Source of the DNA: Bacteroidales bacterium
GTDB lineage: Bacteria > Bacteroidota > Bacteroidia > Bacteroidales > UBA932
Assembly (NCBI GenBank): GCA_022653675.1
Contig: JALCST010000001.1
Span: 62,001 to 126,000, forward strand
Length of the DNA stretch: 64,000 nt
Reading direction: 5' to 3'
Shown: positions 1-8,900 of the stretch, piece by piece
How positions within the stretch are numbered: position 1 is the stretch's first letter
How the letters are laid out: every line of letters begins with the position of its first letter
Position numbers and translations under genes: made by a program
The notes under the pieces: generated by a model
What the model saw: only the letters and a program-made list of their open reading frames with translations
Told to the model about the DNA's origin: nothing
Database searches by the model: none

Positions 1-312
1 GATAAGGAACCGGTCGGGAATGAGATCACAGGGCTGCTGGACAGCGTCAGGGAGCGCCATTGGTTCGATGGTACCTATGATGTACGCAATGAAGCCGAAA
101 TCCTGTCAGGTGACGCCGTTTACCGTCCGGACAGGGTTATGGTGTCGAAGGATGGCAGGAATGCGGTGGTCGTCGATTACAAGTTCGGGGATGAAAAGGG
201 CGGATATCTGGCTCAGGTCCGCAACTATGTCGAACTTCTTAAGGCGATGGGCTATGAATCCGTGCAAGGTTATCTTTGGTATTGTCCGTCCGGAAAGATT
301 ATTATGGTCTGA
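1..312 (+). CDS. RecB/AddA-like nuclease-helicase, C-terminal fragment (5' end outside window)
   Basis: Frame 1 is open from the first base and ends in TGA at 310-312, giving 103 residues; the ORF track omits it because it has no internal start. The fragment contains an acidic residue in NEAEIL, then RPDRV, then VVVDYKFG. This is the E/D...D...(D/E)xK layout of a PD-(D/E)XK nuclease as found at the C terminus of UvrD-family exonuclease subunits (RecB/AddA type). Such proteins resect double-strand breaks before recombination. The helicase part would lie upstream of base 1. The stop is 10 bases from the convergent lipoprotein gene. The nuclease assignment rests on the motif spacing and is fairly secure; which helicase family it belongs to is inference. 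Confidence 0.75.
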   Translation, partial: DKEPVGNEITGLLDSVRERHWFDGTYDVRNEAEILSGDAVYRPDRVMVSKDGRNAVVVDYKFGDEKGGYLAQVRNYVELLKAMGYESVQGYLWYCPSGKIIMV

Positions 313-322
313 GCTCTGTCTT

Positions 323-2089
323 TTAAGGTCTCCCGCCACCATGTCCTCCGCCGGCTCCGCCTCCGCTGCTGAACGATCCCACCGTCGTGACCGTACCCGA
401 AACCTTGAAGCTCGATGACTTGCTGCCACCTGAATAGGTGCCCCCCGTAGTGTAGTTTCCCAACGAGGTGCCACCGTTGACGGCACCTCCGGTATAGATC
501 GTGTATGTTCCGCCCGAAAGTGACGGACTGCTGTAAAGCATCACCGCGCTCGAGTAGGAGATCGACAGGTCGTATGTGAACAGGCAATTTCCGTCCGAAT
601 CCAGTATTGCTACCAGGGATTTTCCCACGCTGCCGTAAATTACGGATTTCTGCGAGCAGGAATTGGCTGTAGGTGTGCTCGTAGAACCCCCGAACCCTAA
701 AAGTATGCCTCCGGTGATTGCGAAATTGTTCTGGTCGCAGTCGAACCCGTCTTCCGGGGTAGTCGTACCGACAGCGATCGTCAGTCCTTCGGTGAACAGG
801 AACGAGCCGTTCGAATCTATTCCGTCGTTGCCGGAACTGTAGCAGAATGTCCGGCCACCGTTGACCGTTATATTTGTGGATGCGTTCATGGCATCGTCAT
901 AGGCTGTCACGTTTATGGTGCCGTCGTTCACGACTATCGTTGATTTGCTCTCTATGCCTTCGCTGTCGTCTCCTCCCGTCGCAGAAACTGTGACGTCTCC
1001 TCCGTTGAACGTCATTTCCCCGTCGCATTTGATTCCCTTGGCTCCCGTGGAAGACGAGCCGTAACTGTATTCTTTCCCGGTTGTCGTGACATTCAGGGTG
1101 CCACCGTCTATCGTTATCTTGCCGTCGGCATTGATCCCCTTTCCCCCCTTTCCGGTCGACTTCAATGTCGCACCGGCATTGTCGAAGGTGAAATCCGTTC
1201 CCGATTTTATGCAGGCCGCTCCCTTTACGTCGTCGTCGTCCGAATCGTATTTCCCGTCGCCGCTCGTGGCAAGGTCCAGGGTCCCTCCGTTTATATCCAC
1301 GTATGTCTCGGCCTTGATGCATTTTTTTGCGGTCCCGTCGGTCGATACGGTGGTCGAACCGCCGTTTACAACCACGTACCCGTCTTCGCAATCGATGCCG
1401 TCGGAAGAGGCCGTTACGGATAGGTCGCCGCCGTTCTGCAGAAAATATTCCTTGGCATGGATGCCGTCGTTCGCCGCTTTCGTGATGCTGATGGATGTGC
1501 CCGGTTCGATGATCACGTATTCGTCGCTGCATATTCCGTTTTTGTGGTTTCCCGTCACCTTCAACGAACCGCCGCCGCTGAAGACCAGCTGCCCTTCACT
1601 GAACAAGCAGCCCTTTTCATCCTCCGATGCCGGAGTATTGTAGGATGATGCGTCGCATAATGTGTTGGTAGTTCCCTCCGGGAGGGTGACGACGCATTTT
1701 TTGCTAGACTGGCTGTTTATGGCCGCGCCGGATTCGGATGTGATGGAGACTCCGTCCAAAGTCAGTTGAAAGCTTTTTGCGCTGTATATCTTGAAAGATC
1801 CGTCGGAGGTAGTGCCAGAAAGCATGTATGAGACGCCTTCGGCAGTAGAAGTCACCGTTATGTGCGCACCGTCAGTGGCTATGGCGATACTGTCACCTCC
1901 GCCGTCTATGATTGCGGAATTTCCGGAATACGAAATTTTTACCTGGGAAGAGACTTCGAATATGGAAGTGGTGTCTGAATTGTCGTCGGTTTGATACTTA
2001 TCGGTGATGCAACTTGTGGCGATGAATGCAAGCATCATTGCCGCAATGGAACACGCCGTGACGGAAAGTGGGAAAATTTTAGCTTTCAT
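323..2089 (-). CDS. carbohydrate-binding domain lipoprotein (Cthe_2159/DUF4353 type)
   Basis: A 588-residue protein when started at MKAKIFPL (2089); the track's longer start at 2128 puts 13 polar residues before the signal peptide and is less likely. The N terminus is a lipoprotein signal with a cysteine in the IATSC box, so it should be lipid-anchored in the envelope. The body is a long series of short repeats such as INGG, VNGG and IDGG with DGI(N/H) turns, the pattern of a right-handed beta-helix. This matches the Cthe_2159/DUF4353 family, whose characterised member binds cellulose and polygalacturonic acid. The C terminus ends in a glycine/histidine tail (GGGAGGGHGGGRP). No enzyme motif is seen, so it is probably a glycan-binding surface protein. 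It stands alone, with no SusC/D neighbours. Confidence 0.85.
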   Translation of the reverse strand: MKAKIFPLSVTACSIAAMMLAFIATSCITDKYQTDDNSDTTSIFEVSSQVKISYSGNSAIIDGGGDSIAIATDGAHITVTSTAEGVSYMLSGTTSDGSFKIYSAKSFQLTLDGVSITSESGAAINSQSSKKCVVTLPEGTTNTLCDASSYNTPASEDEKGCLFSEGQLVFSGGGSLKVTGNHKNGICSDEYVIIEPGTSISITKAANDGIHAKEYFLQNGGDLSVTASSDGIDCEDGYVVVNGGSTTVSTDGTAKKCIKAETYVDINGGTLDLATSGDGKYDSDDDDVKGAACIKSGTDFTFDNAGATLKSTGKGGKGINADGKITIDGGTLNVTTTGKEYSYGSSSTGAKGIKCDGEMTFNGGDVTVSATGGDDSEGIESKSTIVVNDGTINVTAYDDAMNASTNITVNGGRTFCYSSGNDGIDSNGSFLFTEGLTIAVGTTTPEDGFDCDQNNFAITGGILLGFGGSTSTPTANSCSQKSVIYGSVGKSLVAILDSDGNCLFTYDLSISYSSAVMLYSSPSLSGGTYTIYTGGAVNGGTSLGNYTTGGTYSGGSKSSSFKVSGTVTTVGSFSSGGGAGGGHGGGRP

Positions 2090-2215
2090 GATCTTGCATT
2101 TGGATTTTATTGTACAAATGTTATGCAAAATCTTTTATTATGATCCGTCGTGCCGGTAATTTAAGCGAATGGCGTTATTTCTTATGTAAAATCCGCAGAT
2201 TTGCCGTACAGACTG

Positions 2216-3172
2216 TCAGTTGTGGTCGCCAAGGTCGGGCTCGATGTGAATGGAGGCTTGTACCGTATTATCCGGGAAGTGGGTTCTTAGCCTCTCTTCT
2301 GCTTTGGTGGCTATTTCATGGGCCTGTACGACTGTCAGATATGGATCGACGTGGATGTTGGTCTCGATAATGTAGGAGTTGCCGTTCTTCATGGTCTTAA
2401 GGTTATGTACATATCTGACTCCCTTCACGGAGTAGAGGGTATCGGTGATCTCTTTTTCCAGTTCGGGAGAGAGGGAATGGTCAAGCAGCTCCTTCAAAGG
2501 GGGGATTGTGATCTGAATACCTGCGATTATGATGAATACGCTGACCACTATCGAAGCTATCGGGTCCAGAATGCGCCACTGGGAAGAGAGGAACATGGCT
2601 CCAGATATGCCTAACGCCGTGCCTATCGAGGAGAATGCATCTGTCCTGTGATGCCATGCGTTAGCGATTATCGTATCGCTCCGGATTTCCTTGCCTACCT
2701 TTTTGGTGATGCGGTACAGTATCTCCTTCGACGCAATGGAAACCAGGGCTGCCGCAAGGGCTATCATGGATGGTTTTTCTATTATGTCTCCGTTTACCGA
2801 TCTTATTATTTTTTCAATGCCCCCCACCATGATTATCAAGCCTACGGCGATCAGGGCGATGCTGATTATAAGAGCGGCAAGCGCTTCGAATTTGCCATGT
2901 CCGTAATCGTGGCTTTCATCACTTTTCTTAGACGATATGCCTATAAATACTATGACTATCAAATCCGTTACGAAATCCGACATGGAGTGGATACCGTCGG
3001 CGACCATCGCCGAGCTGTGTCCTGCGAAGCCGGCTATGACCTTTCCAACAGTCAACGCGAGGTTCACATAGAATCCGGTCCATGTGATTTTCCGTGCCTT
3101 CCCGGCACGGACGGCTTCCTTCCTTATATCCTCCGTTTCGCCGGATTCCATTCCGCTGTAAGGGTAGTTCAT
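2216..3172 (-). CDS. cation diffusion facilitator family transporter
   Basis: A 318-residue inner-membrane cation exporter of the CDF family, which moves Zn2+, Mn2+, Fe2+ or similar ions out of the cytoplasm in exchange for protons. Several hydrophobic helices are visible. The metal site residues sit in ADGIHSMSDFVTD (helix II, HxxxD) and NAWHHRTDAFSS (helix V, HxxxD), and HDYGHGKFE is the usual loop. The last 90 residues form the soluble ferredoxin-like dimerisation domain. The HxxxD pairs favour zinc or iron over manganese, but the substrate is inferred. It begins 6 bases after the MBL hydrolase stop, so the two are probably co-transcribed. Confidence 0.92.
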   Translation of the reverse strand: MNYPYSGMESGETEDIRKEAVRAGKARKITWTGFYVNLALTVGKVIAGFAGHSSAMVADGIHSMSDFVTDLIVIVFIGISSKKSDESHDYGHGKFEALAALIISIALIAVGLIIMVGGIEKIIRSVNGDIIEKPSMIALAAALVSIASKEILYRITKKVGKEIRSDTIIANAWHHRTDAFSSIGTALGISGAMFLSSQWRILDPIASIVVSVFIIIAGIQITIPPLKELLDHSLSPELEKEITDTLYSVKGVRYVHNLKTMKNGNSYIIETNIHVDPYLTVVQAHEIATKAEERLRTHFPDNTVQASIHIEPDLGDHN

Positions 3173-3178
3173 TTTGTT

Positions 3179-3946
3179 TTAGAAATTAACTTCAAGGGTG
3201 TCGTATGCGTCGGTAATCCCATCGGGCAATTCACGGTCCAATTCTTCATGCCTTGGCAGCTGGTGGGAAAGGTGTGTAAGGTAAGTCTTACCTGCTCCGA
3301 CTTTCCTCGCCACTTCGATTGCTTCCGGAAGGGAGAAATGGGATATGTGGGGAGTGCGCCTGACACAATTTATGACGAATACGTCGACCCCGCGAAGCTT
3401 TTCCATTTCCTTTTCTTCTATGTGGTTGGCATCGGTAAGATAACCCAGTTTCCCGAGTCTGTAACCCAGTACCGGTAACTTGTAGTGAAGTGCCCGGATA
3501 GGGACTACTGTGACTCCTTCTATCTGGAATGGGTTTTCGTCTATTATGTGCATGTCGAAGCTCGGTACCCCGGGATACTTGTTGGTGGCGAAGGCGTAGG
3601 CGAATTCTCGGTGCAGGGCATCGTTCACATGCCCTTCGCAATAAATCGGGAAGGGCCTTTTCTCCAGATAATTGAAAGCCCTCACGTCGTCCAGTCCACC
3701 CACGTGATCTATGTGTTCGTGGGTCAGGAGGATGGCGTCCAGAGTCGTGATCCCGGCCCTAAGCATCTGGTAGCGGAAATCAGGACCGGCGTCGATGACG
3801 AGCTTCAGTCCCTCGTATTCTATGTAAGCCGACGTGCGCAACCTTTTGTCGTGCCAATCCGATGATTTGCAGACTTCGCATTGGCATCCTATCATGGGAA
3901 TTCCCTGTGATGTGCCAGTCCCTAGGAAAGTGATTCTATTAGCCAT
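3179..3946 (-). CDS. MBL-fold metallo-hydrolase (PhnP-like)
   Basis: A 255-residue metallo-beta-lactamase-fold hydrolase. The zinc-ligand motif HxHxDH appears as LTHEHIDHVGG near residue 80, preceded by FLGTGTSQG at the N terminus and a CxC...C segment (GCQCEVCKSS) typical of PhnP-like proteins. PhnP is a phosphodiesterase acting on cyclic phosphates; no phn genes are nearby, so the substrate here is unknown. I start at ATG 3946 (MANRITFL) because the track's upstream TTG at 3955 lies inside the promoter -7 box. It heads a two-gene unit with the CDF transporter. Confidence 0.88.
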   Translation of the reverse strand: MANRITFLGTGTSQGIPMIGCQCEVCKSSDWHDKRLRTSAYIEYEGLKLVIDAGPDFRYQMLRAGITTLDAILLTHEHIDHVGGLDDVRAFNYLEKRPFPIYCEGHVNDALHREFAYAFATNKYPGVPSFDMHIIDENPFQIEGVTVVPIRALHYKLPVLGYRLGKLGYLTDANHIEEKEMEKLRGVDVFVINCVRRTPHISHFSLPEAIEVARKVGAGKTYLTHLSHQLPRHEELDRELPDGITDAYDTLEVNF

Positions 3947-3952
3947 TAAATA

Positions 3953-3960
3953 CAAAGGTA
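3953..3960 (-). promoter_or_regulatory. -7 box TACCTTTG for the MBL hydrolase gene
   Basis: Read on the minus strand this is TACCTTTG, an exact TAnnTTTG match. A TTTG (-33 type) lies 20 bases further upstream. The box ends 6 bases before ATG 3946, so the transcript should have almost no leader. It is the mirror image of the plus-strand box at 3969-3976. Confidence 0.7.
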
Positions 3961-3968
3961 AAAATTTC

Positions 3969-3976
3969 TACCTTTG
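3969..3976 (+). promoter_or_regulatory. -7 box TACCTTTG for the methyltransferase/mtaB operon
   Basis: Exact TAnnTTTG match ending 7 bases before ATG 3984. With the opposing box at 3953-3960 it forms an inverted repeat, CAAAGGTA-N8-TACCTTTG, so two divergent polymerases would compete for nearly the same DNA. I see no clear -33 TTTG for this direction. Confidence 0.6.
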
Positions 3977-3983
3977 CGCACAA

Positions 3984-4724
3984 ATGAAGGATATGAAAGG
4001 AAAACTCTATATGATTCCCACTCCCATAGGGGATAATTCCCCTTTCGAGATGTTGCCGAAGTCTACGTTGGACATATTGTCAAGAATAGGGGTTTTCGTA
4101 GCCGAAGATGTGCGTACGGCGAGACGTTTCCTCTCTTCGGCTGGAATGAAGGGCAGGATCGACGGGTTGAAGATATTCGAGTTGAGCGAACACTCTACCC
4201 GAAAGGATGCCGAGGCTTATATGCGTTATCTCCTAGACGGAGAGGACATGGCCGTCGTTTCCGAGGCTGGCCTTCCGGCTGTCGCCGATCCCGGAGCCAT
4301 GCTCGTAGCATTGGCACACGAGGCTGGTGTAGAGGTAGTGCCGCTGGTCGGTCCCTCTTCCCTGATGTTGGCGTTGATGGCTTCAGGGCTTAATGGCCAG
4401 CATTTTACCTTCAACGGTTACCTGCCTGTCAAAAGCGATGAACGGAGGGTTGCGATACTGCGTCTAGAAAAACACTCAGCTGCCGGGGATATTGCCGAAC
4501 TTTTCATCGAAACGCCTTACCGGAACGATGCGCTTCTTTCCGATATTCTGGCCGTATGCAAGCCTGATACCGAACTTTGCATAGCGGCGGACATGACGAT
4601 GCCTGATTCCTTCATACGGACGATGACGGTAGCGCGGTGGAAGGATTCGCATACCGTGATTGGGAAGGTTCCGTGCGTTTTCCTGCTTCAGGGAGCGCAT
4701 ATGCCCGAAAGGAGGGGCAGATGA
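3984..4724 (+). CDS. SAM-dependent methyltransferase, tetrapyrrole methylase/RsmI-like
   Basis: A 246-residue protein of the tetrapyrrole methylase superfamily, close to RsmI, which 2'-O-methylates C1402 of 16S rRNA. Visible motifs are LYMIPTPIGD at the N terminus, AEDVRTARRFL, VSEAGLPAVADPGA and PLVGPSSLMLALMASG, the usual SAM-binding and dimer segments. It is shorter than true RsmI (about 280 residues) and resembles the Bacteroidota paralogue annotated only as a SAM-dependent methyltransferase, so the target is uncertain. I start at ATG 3984, or possibly ATG 3993, because the track's upstream extension would cross the promoter. Its stop overlaps the mtaB start (ATGA). Confidence 0.85.
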   Translation: MKDMKGKLYMIPTPIGDNSPFEMLPKSTLDILSRIGVFVAEDVRTARRFLSSAGMKGRIDGLKIFELSEHSTRKDAEAYMRYLLDGEDMAVVSEAGLPAVADPGAMLVALAHEAGVEVVPLVGPSSLMLALMASGLNGQHFTFNGYLPVKSDERRVAILRLEKHSAAGDIAELFIETPYRNDALLSDILAVCKPDTELCIAADMTMPDSFIRTMTVARWKDSHTVIGKVPCVFLLQGAHMPERRGR

Positions 4725-5968
4725 AGAGGGTTGCCTTCGTTAACCTCGGCTGCAAGTTGAATTTTTCCGAGACTTCCACTTTGGAACGCATGTTCGTCGC
4801 CAGCGGATACGCCGTAGTGCCTCATTCGAAGCCTGCAGACATATATGTGGTCAATACCTGTTCGGTGACCGAGCATGCGGACAAGAAATGCCGTAATATG
4901 ATACGTCGTGTACATTCGATCAATCCGGATGCACTGATAGCCGTAACCGGATGTTATGCGCAGTTGAAACCAGATGAGGTATTGTCGATAGATGGGGTTT
5001 CGGTCGTCCTGGGCGCCGGTTACAAAGGCCTGACTATGGATAAGGCTTTGTCGCTCAAGCTGGGAGACAAGGTCGCTTTCCCTTGTGAGATTAATTCCGT
5101 AAATACGGTTTTCCCAGCCTACTCTTCGGGGGAAAGGACACGTTCGTTCCTGAAGGTGCAGGACGGATGCGACTACAAATGCAGTTACTGTACGATTCCA
5201 ATGGCCCGTGGACACAGCCGCAACCAGCCTATTTCCGAACTTGTAGGGGAGGCGCGTGAAATAGCTTCGAAGGGGATAAGGGAGATCGTCCTTACCGGCG
5301 TAAATACCGGCGATTTCGGGCGTACCACTGGAGAGGGGTTTCTCGATCTGCTGAAAAGGCTTTCAGAAGTCGACGGCATAGAAAGGTACAGGATCTCCTC
5401 GATCGAACCTAACCTTCTGACTTCCGAAATAGTTGGATGGATATCCGGAGAACCTAAATTCATGCCTCACTTCCACATTCCATTGCAGAGCGGATGCGAC
5501 CGTATTCTCAAACTTATGCGGAGAAGATACAACACCTCTATGTTCCGTGACAAGATATCTCTCATAAGGGACGAAATACCGGATGTGTTCATCGGCATGG
5601 ACGTGATAGTTGGATTTCCTGGGGAAACGGATGATGATTTCGCAGGAACTTACGATTTCCTTGCCGAAACCGTGCATCCAGCCTTTATCCACGTGTTTCC
5701 GTATTCCCGGCGGTCAGGAACCCCGGCGGACGAAATGCCCGGTCAGGTGAAGGATATAGTGAAAACACACCGCGTCGAAGCGCTGGAGGGGTTATGTAAC
5801 GGGCTTCACTCCGAATTTGTTGAATCATTCAGGGGGAAAAAAGGCCACGTGCTGTTCGAAAGCGCTCTCCGCGGGGGCATGATGTCGGGATATACCCGGA
5901 ATTATATAAGGGTAGAACGTCCTTATGACAGGAAACTCATAGGGAAAATCGTGGAAGTCGTCATTTGA
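4721..5968 (+). CDS. mtaB: tRNA (N6-threonylcarbamoyladenosine(37)-C2)-methylthiotransferase MtaB
   Basis: A 415-residue radical-SAM methylthiotransferase that converts t6A37 to ms2t6A37 in ANN-decoding tRNAs. The N-terminal UPF0004 domain begins FVNLGCKLNF and carries the cysteines of the auxiliary iron-sulfur cluster. The radical-SAM motif CDYKCSYC lies near residue 150. A basic C-terminal tail could be a reduced TRAM region. ATG 4721 is chosen over the track start at 4637 because of a strong GGAGG 6 bases upstream and the ATGA overlap with the preceding gene. TsaD, which helps make the t6A substrate, is encoded 4.5 kb downstream. Confidence 0.93.
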   Translation: MKRVAFVNLGCKLNFSETSTLERMFVASGYAVVPHSKPADIYVVNTCSVTEHADKKCRNMIRRVHSINPDALIAVTGCYAQLKPDEVLSIDGVSVVLGAGYKGLTMDKALSLKLGDKVAFPCEINSVNTVFPAYSSGERTRSFLKVQDGCDYKCSYCTIPMARGHSRNQPISELVGEAREIASKGIREIVLTGVNTGDFGRTTGEGFLDLLKRLSEVDGIERYRISSIEPNLLTSEIVGWISGEPKFMPHFHIPLQSGCDRILKLMRRRYNTSMFRDKISLIRDEIPDVFIGMDVIVGFPGETDDDFAGTYDFLAETVHPAFIHVFPYSRRSGTPADEMPGQVKDIVKTHRVEALEGLCNGLHSEFVESFRGKKGHVLFESALRGGMMSGYTRNYIRVERPYDRKLIGKIVEVVI

Positions 5969-8900
5969 TTGAAGGGGCATATTGTATCCCTTCCTTAAGG
6001 TGATTTTTTATATATTCTTCCTGTTTCTTCTTCGACCAGAATACCTTTCTGCATAGTTCGCCAAAGTTGTCGAACTCTTCCTGATACACTATGCCCGCTC
6101 CGTTACGTTGTGTCTGGTCCAGATAGTTTGTATACTTGTCGGCTGAATGGGAGAACAGGCTGAGCCTTATCCTCCCGTTTTTATCCAGTTTTATCTGAAC
6201 GTCTATGTCGCCTGCTAAATCGCTGTTGCTGGTAGATGAAGAATATTGCTTGTTTCCTATGTTGCCGCTGACGGTTACCCGGTTGTTGAACAAGGTGGTG
6301 GAAACGGCAACGTCGAACAGATCCTTCTGGTTGTAACCCGGCTGGTATGTGAAGCCGAGGTCCAGCGGTATGTTCAGCTGCTGGAAAACACTGTTAAGCG
6401 AATTGGCAAGTATTTCGGTCACGTTTGAATAGAGGATTGTAGAGTTGTCCATGACTCCCGATTGTTCGTTCGGTATGAATCCTCCGGTCAGCAGGACGGC
6501 AAGCGTTTGCTTAATTATTTTGTCATCGGTGTTTAGAGCCGATTCAACCTTGCCTTTAGTAGTCGGGTCCAAGTCAGGTATGTCTATTGAGAATTTAAGG
6601 TTGGGGTTGGCGAGTTTCCCAGTAACGGCTATTCCGCAGTTTACGTTCCGGCGCGTGCTTATGGACGTGGTATCGCCGATCAACACTCCTATCGGAGCCT
6701 TGGTTTTGTATTTGGCGGTCAGATTGAGTTCGCTCTGCATTATGTCGCCGCCGAAGTGTATGGTACCACCTTCGTCAATGGTGAAATCCCTTGCAGCGAT
6801 ATCGGCTATGGCCAGGCGATAACTTCCTTCCTGTACCTTGTAGTCTCCCTTAATGTCGAAAAGGTCCTTCGAATCGTTTATGTCTATCTCTATGTTGCCG
6901 CGACCCCTGACCTTAAGGGCGTCTCCTGTTTCCGGGTTTATTTCGAGAAGTACCATGGTTCCGGTTGTGGCCATGGCGTTGATCCTTATTTCGAGTGAAG
7001 ACGTGTTGCCGGTCCTTTGTTTGGAGTGTTGCAGAAGAGAGTCGAAGGCATCGGTTTTTCCAGCGACCCTGGACGAGTCTATGAATGTCAAAAGGGAATG
7101 TGATTTCCTGCTTTCGCCTCCCAGTGGTATGTGCATGGTCGAATTGTTTTCGGTCCTGGCCTTTACATCGAGTATGAGTTTGTTCAAAGGCCCCAGTATG
7201 TTGCAGCTTCCGGATGCAAAAAGACGTGAGTAGAATGTGGAATTTATTTGGGCGTTGTTATTAAGCACTAGGGCATCGTCGACATCTATTCTGGTATTGA
7301 AGTTCACGTTCGAGAAATTCCCCAGGTTGACGCCTCCGCTTACTTTGCCCTTATTGCCGTAATCGTCAAGTAATACCATATCTTCGAACCTGACCTTGTT
7401 GTCATTTATTGAGATTGGGCCACGTATTACGTATTGTACGTTTGTCCATGCGATCTTCAAAAGAAGGGAATCGGCCTCGAACATGTCGGAGTTCAGTTTT
7501 ATGTCATTTATTGGTCCGCTGGCCCCGATAGAACCTGAAAGGCTCCCCCCGAAATTCGAAAAGACAGATTCGACCATCGGTGCTATGAAACCTATGTCAA
7601 ACCGGTCCATGTCTATGCCTAGGTTGACGCTCTTGTCGGAAGGTTTGAATGTCCCGCTGATCGACAATGGCCGCCTGTCGCCCAACGTGGTGCCCAGTAT
7701 TACGTCGAAATCGTTTTTTGTGTTTTCCCATTTTGTGGAAAGCACCATGTCTCCCATAAGGTCGTCCCCGATTTTAATCTTCTTACCTGAAAAATCCATG
7801 TATGCAGTAGGGTCTTTTAGAAGCGAGCGGGCCATGGCCTTTCCGCTGAGTTTTCCCTGAAATCTGAACGGCAACTTTTTCAAGACCGTATTTAACAGGG
7901 AGAGATCAAAGTTGTCCATTCCTATTTCCAGGCTGTCGCCGGATGAGGCCGACGCTACGCCTGAAACGTTCAGCTTTTGCGCATTAGAGTGGATCAATAG
8001 CCTGTCAACGGCATAGTAGTCGTTTCTTACGGATATGTTCGAGTTTTCTATTTTCCAATGTTCGCCTTGAAGGTCAAAGTTCGATGGCATTATGTTAATG
8101 ACATAGTTGTAAGGAGATTTTGCAGTATCCAAAAATGAAACTGCAGCTGTTATGTCTGCATTGTTCCTGTATTCCCCGCTTTCGCTGAACTTAACGTTAA
8201 CTTTGGCCTTGTTGTCGTTGGCAGTCAACGTGACTATGTTGTTGTTTAATGGAATATCTCCGGATAGAATCATGTCGTCGCTTATTCTACAGGTCAGTTT
8301 GGAATCTTTGTTGTTGAAGGAAAGGCGAAATCCCCTCAGAAAATTGTTTTTGTATGACAACAGCGAAGACTTGGCTGTGAGAGTCGCGATATCGTCTTTG
8401 GTTACGTCCAAATGAACGGAGGTGCTGTCACCCATATAAATTCCGGGCAGGAAGAATGCGAATATGTCCCTGGTGTCGTAGGTCTCGAAATCGAGTTTAT
8501 AGGATTCCCCTATTGTTGATAAAGTATCCTTAAGCGTCTCTTCGCTGCCGAATAGGTTGGGAAGTTCGCGCTCGGCAAGTCTTTTTATGTCCTCAATAAA
8601 TTTGGAAAATGTTGCAGTTCCCTGATATGAGGCGGAAGCGAATTTAGAATCGAGTTGCAGATGATATCCGCTTTCTCCGGAGGAGGACATTATGTGTATG
8701 TCGCCTATGTTCCTGTCGGTCTCGGCATCGGCCAGATGCAGGTCGGTCACATCTACAGTGCCCAAGGCATCGCCGGTAGCTGTTTTGGTGAAGTTGGCTT
8801 TCGTATGGAGCCTTATTTCGGATTTTTCTTTTCTGTCTATGTTAAGGGCTTTTAGATTTGCATACCCGATGTTCGCTGCGAATTGATAAAGGCTGTTGGC

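Noticed and set aside
1086-1643. 185-residue plus-strand ORF inside the lipoprotein gene
   Set aside because: It is the shadow of the repeat-rich minus-strand gene; its sequence is low-complexity Ser/Pro/Phe with no start signal or family resemblance.
323-2089. Tandem DNA repeats or a CRISPR-like array in the lipoprotein gene
   Set aside because: The repetition is at protein level (GG turns); DNA units differ in length and sequence, and no constant repeat-spacer pattern exists.
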